Positions 1-6,569 of a stretch of DNA of 41,561 bases are shown piece by piece; position 1 is the stretch's first letter, and each line of letters opens with the position of its first letter. Location: the NCBI GenBank assembly GCA_965220955.1, contig CBDCRK010000041.1:1-41561 (forward strand), in the 5' to 3' direction. The position numbers and the translations under genes are program-made. The notes below the pieces were generated by a model. That model was not told the DNA's origin. It worked only from the letters and a program-made list of their open reading frames with translations, and did no database searches. The DNA is from CBDCRK01 sp965220955. GTDB taxonomy: Bacteria > Desulfobacterota > Binatia > Bin18 > CBDCRK01.

Positions 1-11
1 TGCATTGTCCG

Positions 12-803
12 CTATCGTCCCTTGAACTCAGGCGGCCGCTTTTCGATAAAGGCCTGGGCGGACTCCCGAAAATCCTCCGTTAGGTGTAACCCCAAGCCGC
101 CGGTGTGATAGGTGCACTCGTCTTCCATGCGGCGGGCGAACCAGCGTGACACGCGCACATTGGCCCGTACAGAAAGGGGCGGGTTGGCCATGATTTCCTC
201 CGCCAATTGCTCTGCCCCCGCGACCACCTCACCCGGGGGTGTGACTCGGTTGACAATGCCGAACTGTGCCGCTTCCTCAGCGGAAAAATACCGGCCGGTC
301 AGGGCGATCTCGGTGGCGAAGCGGCCGCCGCCCCAGAACCAGGTGGTGGCCCAGTGCTGTGCCCCGGCAATGCCGCGCTGCACTTCACGGATTTGAAATT
401 GCGTCCCCTCGGCCGCAACAATGATATCGGCCGCCATGGCCAAGCCAAAGCCGGCTCCTAACACATAGCCGTGCACTGCCGCAATCACCGGCTTCCAGTT
501 TACCGTCTGGCCCAGGCCGAGCAATCCTCCCGCCGGCTTGATGCCCCCCGCCGGCCCTCCGAGGCGTTTCATTTCGTCAAGAGGACGGAGTTGGCGCTGT
601 TTGACGTCGGCCCCGGAGCAAAACGCGCGCCCCGCACCTGAGATAATGAGCACGTGTAGATCGTCGTCCTGATCAAACTCGCGGTGCGCATGGAACAGCT
701 CATCGCCCATGGTGTCGTTGTAGGCGTTGAGAATCTGGGGCCGGTTCAGCGTGATATGGGCAATCTTGCCTTTTTTCTCATACAAAATAGTGTCATAGGC
801 CAT
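12..803 (-). CDS. enoyl-CoA hydratase/isomerase (crotonase) family protein
   Basis: A full-length crotonase-fold protein of 263 aa, expected to act on an acyl-CoA through an oxyanion hole. The first oxyanion segment is GAGRAFCSGADV (about residues 56-67) and the second is HGYVLGAGFGLAM (111-123). At the position of rat hydratase Glu144 this protein has Gly120, while the Glu164 equivalent is kept as Glu140. A one-glutamate site is more typical of isomerases or other crotonase activities than of a classical hydratase. The ATG at 803 follows an AGGAGA Shine-Dalgarno. It is transcribed away from the SDR gene at 1033, and a sigma70 promoter lies just upstream. The substrate cannot be told from sequence. 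Confidence 0.9.
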   Translation of the reverse strand: MAYDTILYEKKGKIAHITLNRPQILNAYNDTMGDELFHAHREFDQDDDLHVLIISGAGRAFCSGADVKQRQLRPLDEMKRLGGPAGGIKPAGGLLGLGQTVNWKPVIAAVHGYVLGAGFGLAMAADIIVAAEGTQFQIREVQRGIAGAQHWATTWFWGGGRFATEIALTGRYFSAEEAAQFGIVNRVTPPGEVVAGAEQLAEEIMANPPLSVRANVRVSRWFARRMEDECTYHTGGLGLHLTEDFRESAQAFIEKRPPEFKGR

Positions 804-858
804 GTCGCCGTCTCCTGTTGATGGCGTTCCTGATCGAAGCTATCCTGGACTCGTAGGC

Positions 859-887
859 ATCATAGTGAGGCCCCTGGAGGGTGTCAA
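859..887 (-). promoter_or_regulatory. sigma70 promoter of the crotonase gene
   Basis: Reading the minus strand, TTGACA (882-887) is followed after exactly 17 bases by TATGAT (859-864). This is a perfect -35 and a 5/6 -10 at ideal spacing, about 56 bases before the crotonase ATG. The rest of the 229-base divergent gap also has a hairpin-like pair at 951-961/970-979 (TGGTAAGTGTT with AACACTACCA, one bulge) upstream of the SDR; its role is unknown. Confidence 0.75.
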
Positions 888-1032
888 CACAGCCAATCAG
901 AGGTGGCACCGCACGCCGTATGACCATGGGTTGCGTTGACCTCTACGGGATGGTAAGTGTTTCAGAAGCAACACTACCATGAGATGAGCGGGCCAGCATA
1001 ACAGGGACATCACTACCCGTAAGGAATCCAAC

Positions 1033-1875
1033 ATGAACTCGACCCGTAAACCGGTCGCCGTTGTGGTGGGGGCGACATCCAAGTGGCAGTCAGATGGCCG
1101 CAATACCAAACTGGCGCACGGTAAGGTGATCGACGACAGCAACATGCCCGTCGGCGTGCGCTGGGGCGTAGGCGGTGCCATAGCCCAAAAGTTTGCCAAG
1201 GAGGGCTTCTTCGTTGTGCTGACAACCCGTAATGCCGCCAATGCGTCTGCGTTAGAGAAGGCAATCCGAGAGCAAGGCGGCGAAGGCATGATTGTCGAGC
1301 TGGACCTGGTGTCGCACGACTCCATATCAAAGGCGTTCGCCCAGATTCGAGATCAAGTTGGCGACCCGGATGTCTTGGTCTATAACGCGGGCTACCTGGA
1401 AGGGCGTGACCTTCCGCCAGAGAAAGAACTGCTTGAACACATCCCGGTCGAACTGTTCGAAACCGCGCAGCACATCGCCAGCCGTGGACCGTTCTTGGTC
1501 GCCAAGGAGGTGTTGCCCGCCATGCGAGAGCGAGGCAAAGGCTCTTTTCTCATTTCTAATAACTCGTCGTCCTTGCGCGGACGAAAGCGACTGACGGGAC
1601 AGTCGCTGTACTATCCGAGAGTGATGATGCGCACGCTGGCGCAGGTGCTGACGGAGGAATATTCCGAGCATGGCGTGCATGTGGCCAACGTTGTAATAGA
1701 CGGCCTCATCGACTCTCCAGGCACCCGAGCCCTGCCGAGAGCCCAGCAGCAGCCTGAAGTGATAATGAATCCCGTTAAGATTGCTGAGGCTTTCTATTAT
1801 CTACACACCCAAGACAAATCCTGTTGGACGCACGAGCTCCAATTGACTCCATTTTCGACCAAGCCAAGCTTTTAA
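1033..1875 (+). CDS. SDR-type oxidoreductase with an insertion in the nucleotide-binding loop
   Basis: A 280-aa short-chain dehydrogenase/reductase-like protein with a Rossmann start (VAVVVGATS, residues 8-16), an NAG-type motif (YNAG, about 117-120) and an SDR-like C-terminal half. Two things are odd. The glycine-rich turn is split: GATSK is followed by about 27 extra residues before GVGGAIA (45-51), where most SDRs have a short TGxxxGIG loop. The catalytic YxxxK is not recognisable either; the aligned stretch reads LYYPRVMMRTLAQ, with Arg where Lys is expected. The reading frame is continuous and the protein otherwise looks intact, so this is probably a diverged subfamily rather than a pseudogene. 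Cofactor and substrate are unknown. Confidence 0.8.
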   Translation: MNSTRKPVAVVVGATSKWQSDGRNTKLAHGKVIDDSNMPVGVRWGVGGAIAQKFAKEGFFVVLTTRNAANASALEKAIREQGGEGMIVELDLVSHDSISKAFAQIRDQVGDPDVLVYNAGYLEGRDLPPEKELLEHIPVELFETAQHIASRGPFLVAKEVLPAMRERGKGSFLISNNSSSLRGRKRLTGQSLYYPRVMMRTLAQVLTEEYSEHGVHVANVVIDGLIDSPGTRALPRAQQQPEVIMNPVKIAEAFYYLHTQDKSCWTHELQLTPFSTKPSF

Positions 1876-2083
1876 GGGCGTCAACTTAGGACAGACGCCT
1901 ACCGAAAATCTCGTTCCTTTCGCAATCGTTGCTTGGTGCGCGAGGGTGCGGTAATCATTTTGATCCAGAGACCAGAGATGAGTATTGGGTTTCTGGCCCA
2001 AAAGAGAATAGGGTCAGGCATGCATATTGACTTAGTAAAGTGGGGTGGTCAAAAGCGCAACGTTGCCCGGCAAGCAGAGCGGC
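1876..2083. other. intergenic stretch before the attC-like site
   Basis: Just after the SDR stop there is a GGCGTC/GACGCC stem (1877-1882 with 1894-1899) without a T-tract, a weak terminator candidate at best. At 2011-2030 the sequence GGGTCAGGCATGCATATTGA resembles, from memory, flanks of REP-associated IS200-like transposase genes, but no transposase is encoded here. No convincing gene was found; the 70-codon TTG-start frame over 1933-2145 has no recognisable features. Confidence 0.3.
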
Positions 2084-2147
2084 GTCTAACTCAACACTGG
2101 AACGGGACGCTCACTGCGTTCGCGCCCCTCAGTGTTCGGCGTTAGAG
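2084..2147 (+). other. integron attC-like recombination site
   Basis: The 64-base element begins with GTCTAAC (2084-2090, an R'' box matching RYYYAAC) and ends with GTTAGAG (2141-2147, an R' box; only the last base departs from GTTRRRY). Between the boxes are imperfect inverted arms: AACACTG (2093-2099) pairs with CAGTGTT (2130-2136), and GGGACGC (2104-2110) with GCGCCCC (2122-2128, one mismatch). AAC (2101-2103) is left as extrahelical bases on one arm and the terminal loop has 11 bases. Length, box order and asymmetric folding match integron cassette sites. No integrase and no second attC were found in the window, so it would be a solitary or CALIN-type site. The AbrB/PIN pair follows immediately, a common kind of cassette cargo. 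Confidence 0.65.
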
Positions 2148-2323
2148 AAATTAGCGGGGACGTTGCATGTTTATTAAGTTTTAGAGGTTACCTAACTTTT
2201 TGCGACACTCCGATTGCGTCCTGCTACACAGTCCGCAACGGCTGAGCAGGCTGCGTCAGGCCGCGGGGAATAGCACTGTTGCTAAACGGCGAGGCCGGAC
2301 GTGGGGCAGATTACTCCTTGTTC

Positions 2324-2337
2324 ATTACCATGGTAAT
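2324..2337. promoter_or_regulatory. palindrome and -10-like element before the AbrB/PIN pair
   Basis: ATTACCATGGTAAT (2324-2337) is a perfect 14-base palindrome ending 12 bases before the antitoxin ATG, and TATATC (2341-2346) follows as a -10-like hexamer. No Shine-Dalgarno is visible, so the transcript may be leaderless. AbrB-type antitoxins usually repress their own promoter, so the palindrome is a plausible operator; this role is inferred. The 2148-2323 stretch otherwise holds nothing I recognise. Confidence 0.45.
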
Positions 2338-2349
2338 TGGTATATCATC

Positions 2350-2610
2350 ATGACGATTGCATACTCAAAACTCACTGCTCAAGGGCAAATCTCCGTACCT
2401 GCTGAAGTGCGCCGGAGGCTTGGCATTGGCCCAGGCTCCGTATTGGAATGGGACGAAGACGGGGAGAACATTGTGGTCCGTCGCGTGGGTCGCTACACCT
2501 CGGAAGACATCCACCGAGCCTTGTTTCCCAAGCCGCCGAAGCCACGGACGCTTACGGCGATGAAGGAGGGGGTACAACGCTATATGAAGGGACGGGATGC
2601 ACGCCGTTGA
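2350..2610 (+). CDS. AbrB/MazE-type antitoxin
   Basis: A small DNA-binding antitoxin of 86 aa. The N-terminal half, SKLTAQGQISVPAEVRRRLG (residues 6-25) followed by PGSVLEWDEDGENIVVRR, is a typical SpoVT/AbrB swapped-hairpin domain. The C-terminal half, rich in charged and Pro residues, would wrap the toxin. The frame stays open further upstream, but the ATG at 2350 starts exactly where family members start and lies next to a palindromic operator candidate. It overlaps the downstream PIN gene by 14 bases, the usual coupling of toxin-antitoxin pairs. Confidence 0.85.
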   Translation: MTIAYSKLTAQGQISVPAEVRRRLGIGPGSVLEWDEDGENIVVRRVGRYTSEDIHRALFPKPPKPRTLTAMKEGVQRYMKGRDARR

Positions 2611-2983
2611 CACCAACGCGTTAGTACGGCTGGCAACATGGGATGATGCCAAGCAAGTGGCGGCAGCCGAAGCGTTCATTGCCAAGGGGGCATGGGTGTC
2701 GCATCTTGTGCTTGCCGAGGCTATCTGGGTGCTAGCCTCAGTGTACGACCTAGGCCCAGCCGCCATTGCGACCGCAGTCGAGATGTTCCTCAACCACAGA
2801 GATCTGACAGTGCAAGACGCGGATGCGGTAGCAGCAGCGCTGGAGCATTTTCGCAAACAGCCGAAGCTCGGATTCTCTGCTTGCCTGGTGCTGGAAGTAG
2901 CTCGGAAGGCTGGCCATATGCCACTTGGCACGTTTGACCGCGAACTGGGCAGACTCGACGGCGCACAGAGGTTGCAATTCTGA
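2597..2983 (+). CDS. PIN-domain (VapC-like) toxin, one catalytic Asp replaced
   Basis: A 128-aa PIN-domain protein, the toxin partner of the overlapping AbrB-type antitoxin. PIN RNases use four acidic residues. Asp5 (VDTNALV), Glu41 (LAEAIWVL) and Asp114 (TFDREL) are present, but the third position reads FSACLVLE, with Ala95 where relatives have Asp. The change is clear in the DNA (GGA TTC TCT GCT TGC). Metal binding and RNase activity may therefore be weakened or lost, leaving a disarmed toxin. Length and the rest of the fold are normal. The following gene begins 40 bases later with a very different base composition. Confidence 0.85.
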   Translation: MHAVDTNALVRLATWDDAKQVAAAEAFIAKGAWVSHLVLAEAIWVLASVYDLGPAAIATAVEMFLNHRDLTVQDADAVAAALEHFRKQPKLGFSACLVLEVARKAGHMPLGTFDRELGRLDGAQRLQF

Positions 2984-3023
2984 GAGTTCCAAGTGCACCA
3001 CTGAGCGAAGGAGAGCAATATTT

Positions 3024-4277
3024 ATGGAGCTTAAAGCCAATCAAACCGTCTTTGATGTCGATTTTGCACGTCAACAATTTCCTTTTTTTGCCTTGGATCG
3101 GTCGAAACAATGGGCCTTTTTCGATAACGCCGGTGGGACTTTTTCCTGCAGTTCTGTGATCGATAAACTGACTTATTTTTATCGCACTAACAAAGTTCAG
3201 CCCTATGGTGATAACGCACTTGCTGCTGCAGCTGGTGAACAAATGGATAAAGGCCGTAGTGTTATAGCTGAGCTATTAGGCGTGCCTATAGAAACACTTA
3301 CCATTGGTCCATCAACTACCCAAAATATCAATACCCTCAGCATTGCTTGTGGCGCCTTTCTTAGTAAGGGGGATGAGATTATTGTCTCTGAACAAGACCA
3401 CGAAAGTAATATTGGCGGTTGGGAGAGAGTTGCTCAGCAAACAGGGGCAACCCTGCACTTTTGGCTAGCCAACGCGCAAGATGGTGAGCTTGACCTTGCC
3501 GAATTGGCAAAACTACTGAATAAGCGGACGAAAATGGTATGTGTGACACATTGCTCTAATATTGTTGGAACGATTAACCCTATTCAAGAAATTATTCGCT
3601 TAGGGCATAGTTTCGGAGCAAAAGTGGTCATTGACGGCGTTTCCTATGCCCCCCATTGCTGGCCTGACTTATCCTCAGTTGAGGCAGATGTTTATTGTTT
3701 CAGCACTTATAAAACTTATGGCACTCATTTAGGCATCATGTGTGTAGCACCGGATTTTATGGATGAACTAGCACCACAATGTCATTTTTTTAACACTGAA
3801 AAACCCTGGGCTCATTTAGATGCAGCAGGCCCCGATCACGCTTCGATTGCGGCTCTTGCCGGGCTAGGTGAGTTTTTTCACATCCTACATAATCATCACT
3901 TTGGTGTGTCTGATAAGACACTGAAGGTAAAAGTATCTGAAGTGTCGAGCTTGATGAATCAACACGAAATATTTCTCTGTAAAATATTACTCGAAGCGCT
4001 CAATCAATTGCCGGTTAGAATCATTGGAAAATCAAGCATAGCAGGCCGTGAAGCTAATATTTCTTTGGTTTCATCCACCCTTTCATCGTCCTCACTTGCC
4101 TCGTTATTGGCAAATAAAGGCATAGCAGCTAAAAATGGTCATTTTTATGCATATAGATTGTTGAGAAAATTAGGCATAGATACCAATGAGGGTGTTCTCA
4201 GATTGAGTTTTGCTCATTATAACACGGAGGATGATACTAGGCGTCTTATTGATGCATTGACCAATATTTTGCAATAA
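3024..4277 (+). CDS. class V aminotransferase, cysteine-desulfurase-like
   Basis: A PLP-dependent fold-type I enzyme of 417 aa related to the SufS/NifS-like group. Visible markers are DNAGGT near the N-terminus, EQDHESNIGGWERVA, VIDGVSYAPHCWPDL (the Asp that contacts the PLP ring nitrogen) and STYKTYGTHLG, whose Lys should form the Schiff base. This Lys context fits the cysteine-desulfurase-like subfamily rather than housekeeping IscS, and no Fe-S assembly genes are nearby. The ATG at 3024 has an AAGGAG Shine-Dalgarno; the longer open frame from 2925 overlaps the PIN gene and is less likely. The gene is much richer in A/T, with many TTT, ATT and AAA codons, than its neighbours, which suggests recent acquisition. 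Its actual substrate is unknown. Confidence 0.85.
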   Translation: MELKANQTVFDVDFARQQFPFFALDRSKQWAFFDNAGGTFSCSSVIDKLTYFYRTNKVQPYGDNALAAAAGEQMDKGRSVIAELLGVPIETLTIGPSTTQNINTLSIACGAFLSKGDEIIVSEQDHESNIGGWERVAQQTGATLHFWLANAQDGELDLAELAKLLNKRTKMVCVTHCSNIVGTINPIQEIIRLGHSFGAKVVIDGVSYAPHCWPDLSSVEADVYCFSTYKTYGTHLGIMCVAPDFMDELAPQCHFFNTEKPWAHLDAAGPDHASIAALAGLGEFFHILHNHHFGVSDKTLKVKVSEVSSLMNQHEIFLCKILLEALNQLPVRIIGKSSIAGREANISLVSSTLSSSSLASLLANKGIAAKNGHFYAYRLLRKLGIDTNEGVLRLSFAHYNTEDDTRRLIDALTNILQ

Positions 4278-4282
4278 TTGAC

Positions 4283-5512
4283 TTAATCAATCATTGCCAC
4301 CGCCTCAATCTCTATATTAAGGTTTTCCAGGCCAAGGGCGGCAAGTGGGATTCCGGTCAGGGTTGGACCGGGATCATTGAAAAAGGCAGAGCGAATGGCC
4401 GTGTTGTGCACCAGAGGATCTATAGGATTGCCGGGATCGGTCTTGTAGTAGGCTTTGCACTTAACCACATCGTAGATACTACCGCCGGCATCCTCAACGC
4501 AACGGCGGATGAACTTCATGGCCGCCGCAGTCTGGGCACCTAAATCATTGGCGTAGACCGCCCGGGCTTGTTCATCAGCCGAGACCTGGCCGCCAACAAA
4601 CATCATCTTGCCAACACGCACACCCTGCTGCACCGAGACCGGGATCGGCCAGTTCCAGCTGCCGTCTGGATAGACCGGATCACGCGACAGCCGGCGCCCG
4701 TCGAGCCCGAGCATACCGGTGGCCTCTTGGCGGATGGTCATGCCGTCCTCCAACAGGTCCGTGACCGGGACGCCAGTACCGTTCTTGCCTGAGGTCTGCC
4801 AAATGTTAGCGCGGATATCGCCGGCCCGTGCCCAGTCTTCAGCGGTGCCGTAGCCAACATAGCGGGTGTTAATATTATAGATGTCTTCCAGGTCGGCGCC
4901 AAAGCCGCACATAACCTTGTCAATATTCTCCATATTGATCTTGGCCTGCTCGACCGGGTCGCCAGGATAAAGCTGCTTGCCGCTGGCATCGAGTGGCATC
5001 TGCGCGCCCACAAATATCATTTCGCCGCAGCGGATACCGTGCGAGAATGGCCAGGGCCAGTGTCCCTCTGGATTTGCGGCAGATCGCTGAATCCGCATGC
5101 CGCCAGCATAGCGCATGGCAATGGCCTCGATTGAGATCATTGCTCCCGGCAGCGCCAGCTGGGGCAGCGGCACAATATATAGAGCCGGTGGCACCTCAAC
5201 GCTGAAAAACCGACGTAGGGCCTCCAACACCCGTGCCTCGTCAACCTCGCGCTTGTTGACATAATAGACTTCCAGCTTAACCACGTCGTTAAGATCCCCA
5301 CCCAGATCCTTGAGCACTGTCTCCACATTACGCATAGCGCAGTCAGTTTGGGTCCACAGATCGCCCGGATGGAGAACTTCGCCATGGGGATCCAGATCCA
5401 TTTGGCCGCCAACGAAAATCATCTCGTCTTTGCGCACGCCGTGGCTGAAGCAGGCCTTAAACGGCCAATTCCAGTGACCGTCTGGAAACGAAAACTTGCG
5501 GGGTCGCGCCAT
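4283..5512 (-). CDS. triple-domain RidA (YjgF/UK114) family protein
   Basis: Three RidA-type domains in one 409-aa chain, each opening with a related motif: FPDGHWNWPF (about residue 9), NPEGHWPWPF (about 147) and YPDGSWNWPI (about 288). Each then has an EMIFVGGQ/EMIFVGAQ/KMMFVGGQ strand and a DLNDVVK-like segment. Ordinary RidA is about 130 aa and forms a homotrimer, so this chain may be a covalent trimer. The Arg that binds the substrate carboxylate in enamine/imine deaminases (PARSC motif) is Leu in domains 1 and 3 (PPALY, PTLTG) and absent in domain 2 (PVTDL), arguing against classical RidA activity. It sits 18 bases after the S33 hydrolase and is probably cotranscribed. The ATG has a strong GGAGGAAG site. 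Confidence 0.88.
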   Translation of the reverse strand: MARPRKFSFPDGHWNWPFKACFSHGVRKDEMIFVGGQMDLDPHGEVLHPGDLWTQTDCAMRNVETVLKDLGGDLNDVVKLEVYYVNKREVDEARVLEALRRFFSVEVPPALYIVPLPQLALPGAMISIEAIAMRYAGGMRIQRSAANPEGHWPWPFSHGIRCGEMIFVGAQMPLDASGKQLYPGDPVEQAKINMENIDKVMCGFGADLEDIYNINTRYVGYGTAEDWARAGDIRANIWQTSGKNGTGVPVTDLLEDGMTIRQEATGMLGLDGRRLSRDPVYPDGSWNWPIPVSVQQGVRVGKMMFVGGQVSADEQARAVYANDLGAQTAAAMKFIRRCVEDAGGSIYDVVKCKAYYKTDPGNPIDPLVHNTAIRSAFFNDPGPTLTGIPLAALGLENLNIEIEAVAMID

Positions 5513-5530
5513 AGCTTCCTCCCCTGCGCG

Positions 5531-6421
5531 TTAGCTGTGGTTTTCCTGGAAGAATCTGAGTAATTCTCGGTCGTACTCTTCCGGGCACTCGTACATAAGC
5601 ATATGTGCCACGCCCTCAAACATACGGAAACGGGAGTTGGGCAGAGCCTCATGCATCTCCCAAGCCTCTTGCGGGGGGAGTTCGTCATGCTCGCCGACCA
5701 GGACTAGAGTCGGACACTTGATCTTATACATCTCGGGAACAAGGTTCCAGTTCTTCAGCGTACCGCCAACATGCCATTCGCTGCCACCGAACATGACCAT
5801 GAAGGGCTGGGGATTAATGGCCTCAACGTCGCGCTGCATCTCCTCCGGCCAGTAGGGCATACGACAGATATGGCGGTAGCGCAGCAGCACCTCTGCCGCC
5901 TGGTATTCGGGCGAATCAGTCGTGCCGTTGAACTCGTGGCGCAGTCGCATCTGCACAAACTCCGGCCCGAAAGCGGCGAGCATACGGTTTGCCTCTTGCT
6001 GGTGAAACGGCACATTGGCAATCCCGCTGGCAATCACCAGGCTCTTAATGTTGTTGGGATAGGCAAGCGCATAGACAATGGCCAGCATCCCTCCCCAGGA
6101 ATGACCGTAGAGCTGTACTACCCCAAGATCAAGAGCACTGCGCACCGCCTCGACCTCCTCGCAGGCGCGCTCCGGGCTCCATAGGGACGGATTGTCCGGA
6201 ATCTCGGACTCACCACATCCGAGTTGATCCCAACTCACTACCCGAAAGCCATAATCAACCAACCAGGAGTGGGTGTTGCGAATATGCGGCGACGGCATCG
6301 CCGGGCCACCATGCAGGAACAGCAGAATCTCGTCACCATGGCCGTAGCTAAAGGTCTGCACCTCCCCGCCCGGAACCTTGACCCACCGTTTTTCGTCCGG
6401 TTCACGTACAGAACGTGCCAT
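5531..6421 (-). CDS. alpha/beta hydrolase, proline-iminopeptidase-like (S33)
   Basis: A 296-aa alpha/beta hydrolase. The oxyanion motif HGGPAMPS (37-44) resembles the HGGPG motif of proline iminopeptidases and related amino-acid amidases. The nucleophile is Ser108 in GHSWGG, the acid is probably Asp246 (GEHDE) and the base His273 (VAHM). A cap domain rich in aromatic residues lies between strands 6 and 7. It has no signal peptide, so it is cytoplasmic. The start at 6421 follows AGGAGGGAA. With the RidA-like gene 18 bases downstream it forms a two-gene operon, possibly for release and clean-up of a small amide or imino compound; that pairing is an inference. It could equally act on peptides, amides or esters. 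Confidence 0.88.
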   Translation of the reverse strand: MARSVREPDEKRWVKVPGGEVQTFSYGHGDEILLFLHGGPAMPSPHIRNTHSWLVDYGFRVVSWDQLGCGESEIPDNPSLWSPERACEEVEAVRSALDLGVVQLYGHSWGGMLAIVYALAYPNNIKSLVIASGIANVPFHQQEANRMLAAFGPEFVQMRLRHEFNGTTDSPEYQAAEVLLRYRHICRMPYWPEEMQRDVEAINPQPFMVMFGGSEWHVGGTLKNWNLVPEMYKIKCPTLVLVGEHDELPPQEAWEMHEALPNSRFRMFEGVAHMLMYECPEEYDRELLRFFQENHS

Positions 6422-6569
6422 ACTGTTCCCTCCTATTGTTACTGCCAGTTGGAAGCTTATTGGGGTCTCACTGTTTATCTCGCCACTGGCAGGCTAGCAC
6501 GGAAAGACCTGATTGCTCAAGGTTTGAAAGTGTCAAAGAAGGGATTCTCAGGTTTCTTTGTTGCTATTA

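Noticed and set aside
1933..2145. 70-codon frame with a TTG start ending inside the attC-like site
   Set aside because: A frame ending at an attC is typical of cassette genes, but there is no ribosome site and no recognisable protein feature.
2365..3018. Minus-strand open frame of 217 codons opposite the AbrB/PIN pair
   Set aside because: The plus-strand toxin-antitoxin genes have clear motifs and coupling; the reverse frame has none.
2984..3023. Search for a second attC site closing the AbrB/PIN cassette
   Set aside because: No RYYYAAC/GTTRRRY pair with foldable arms is visible after the PIN gene, so a complete cassette cannot be claimed.
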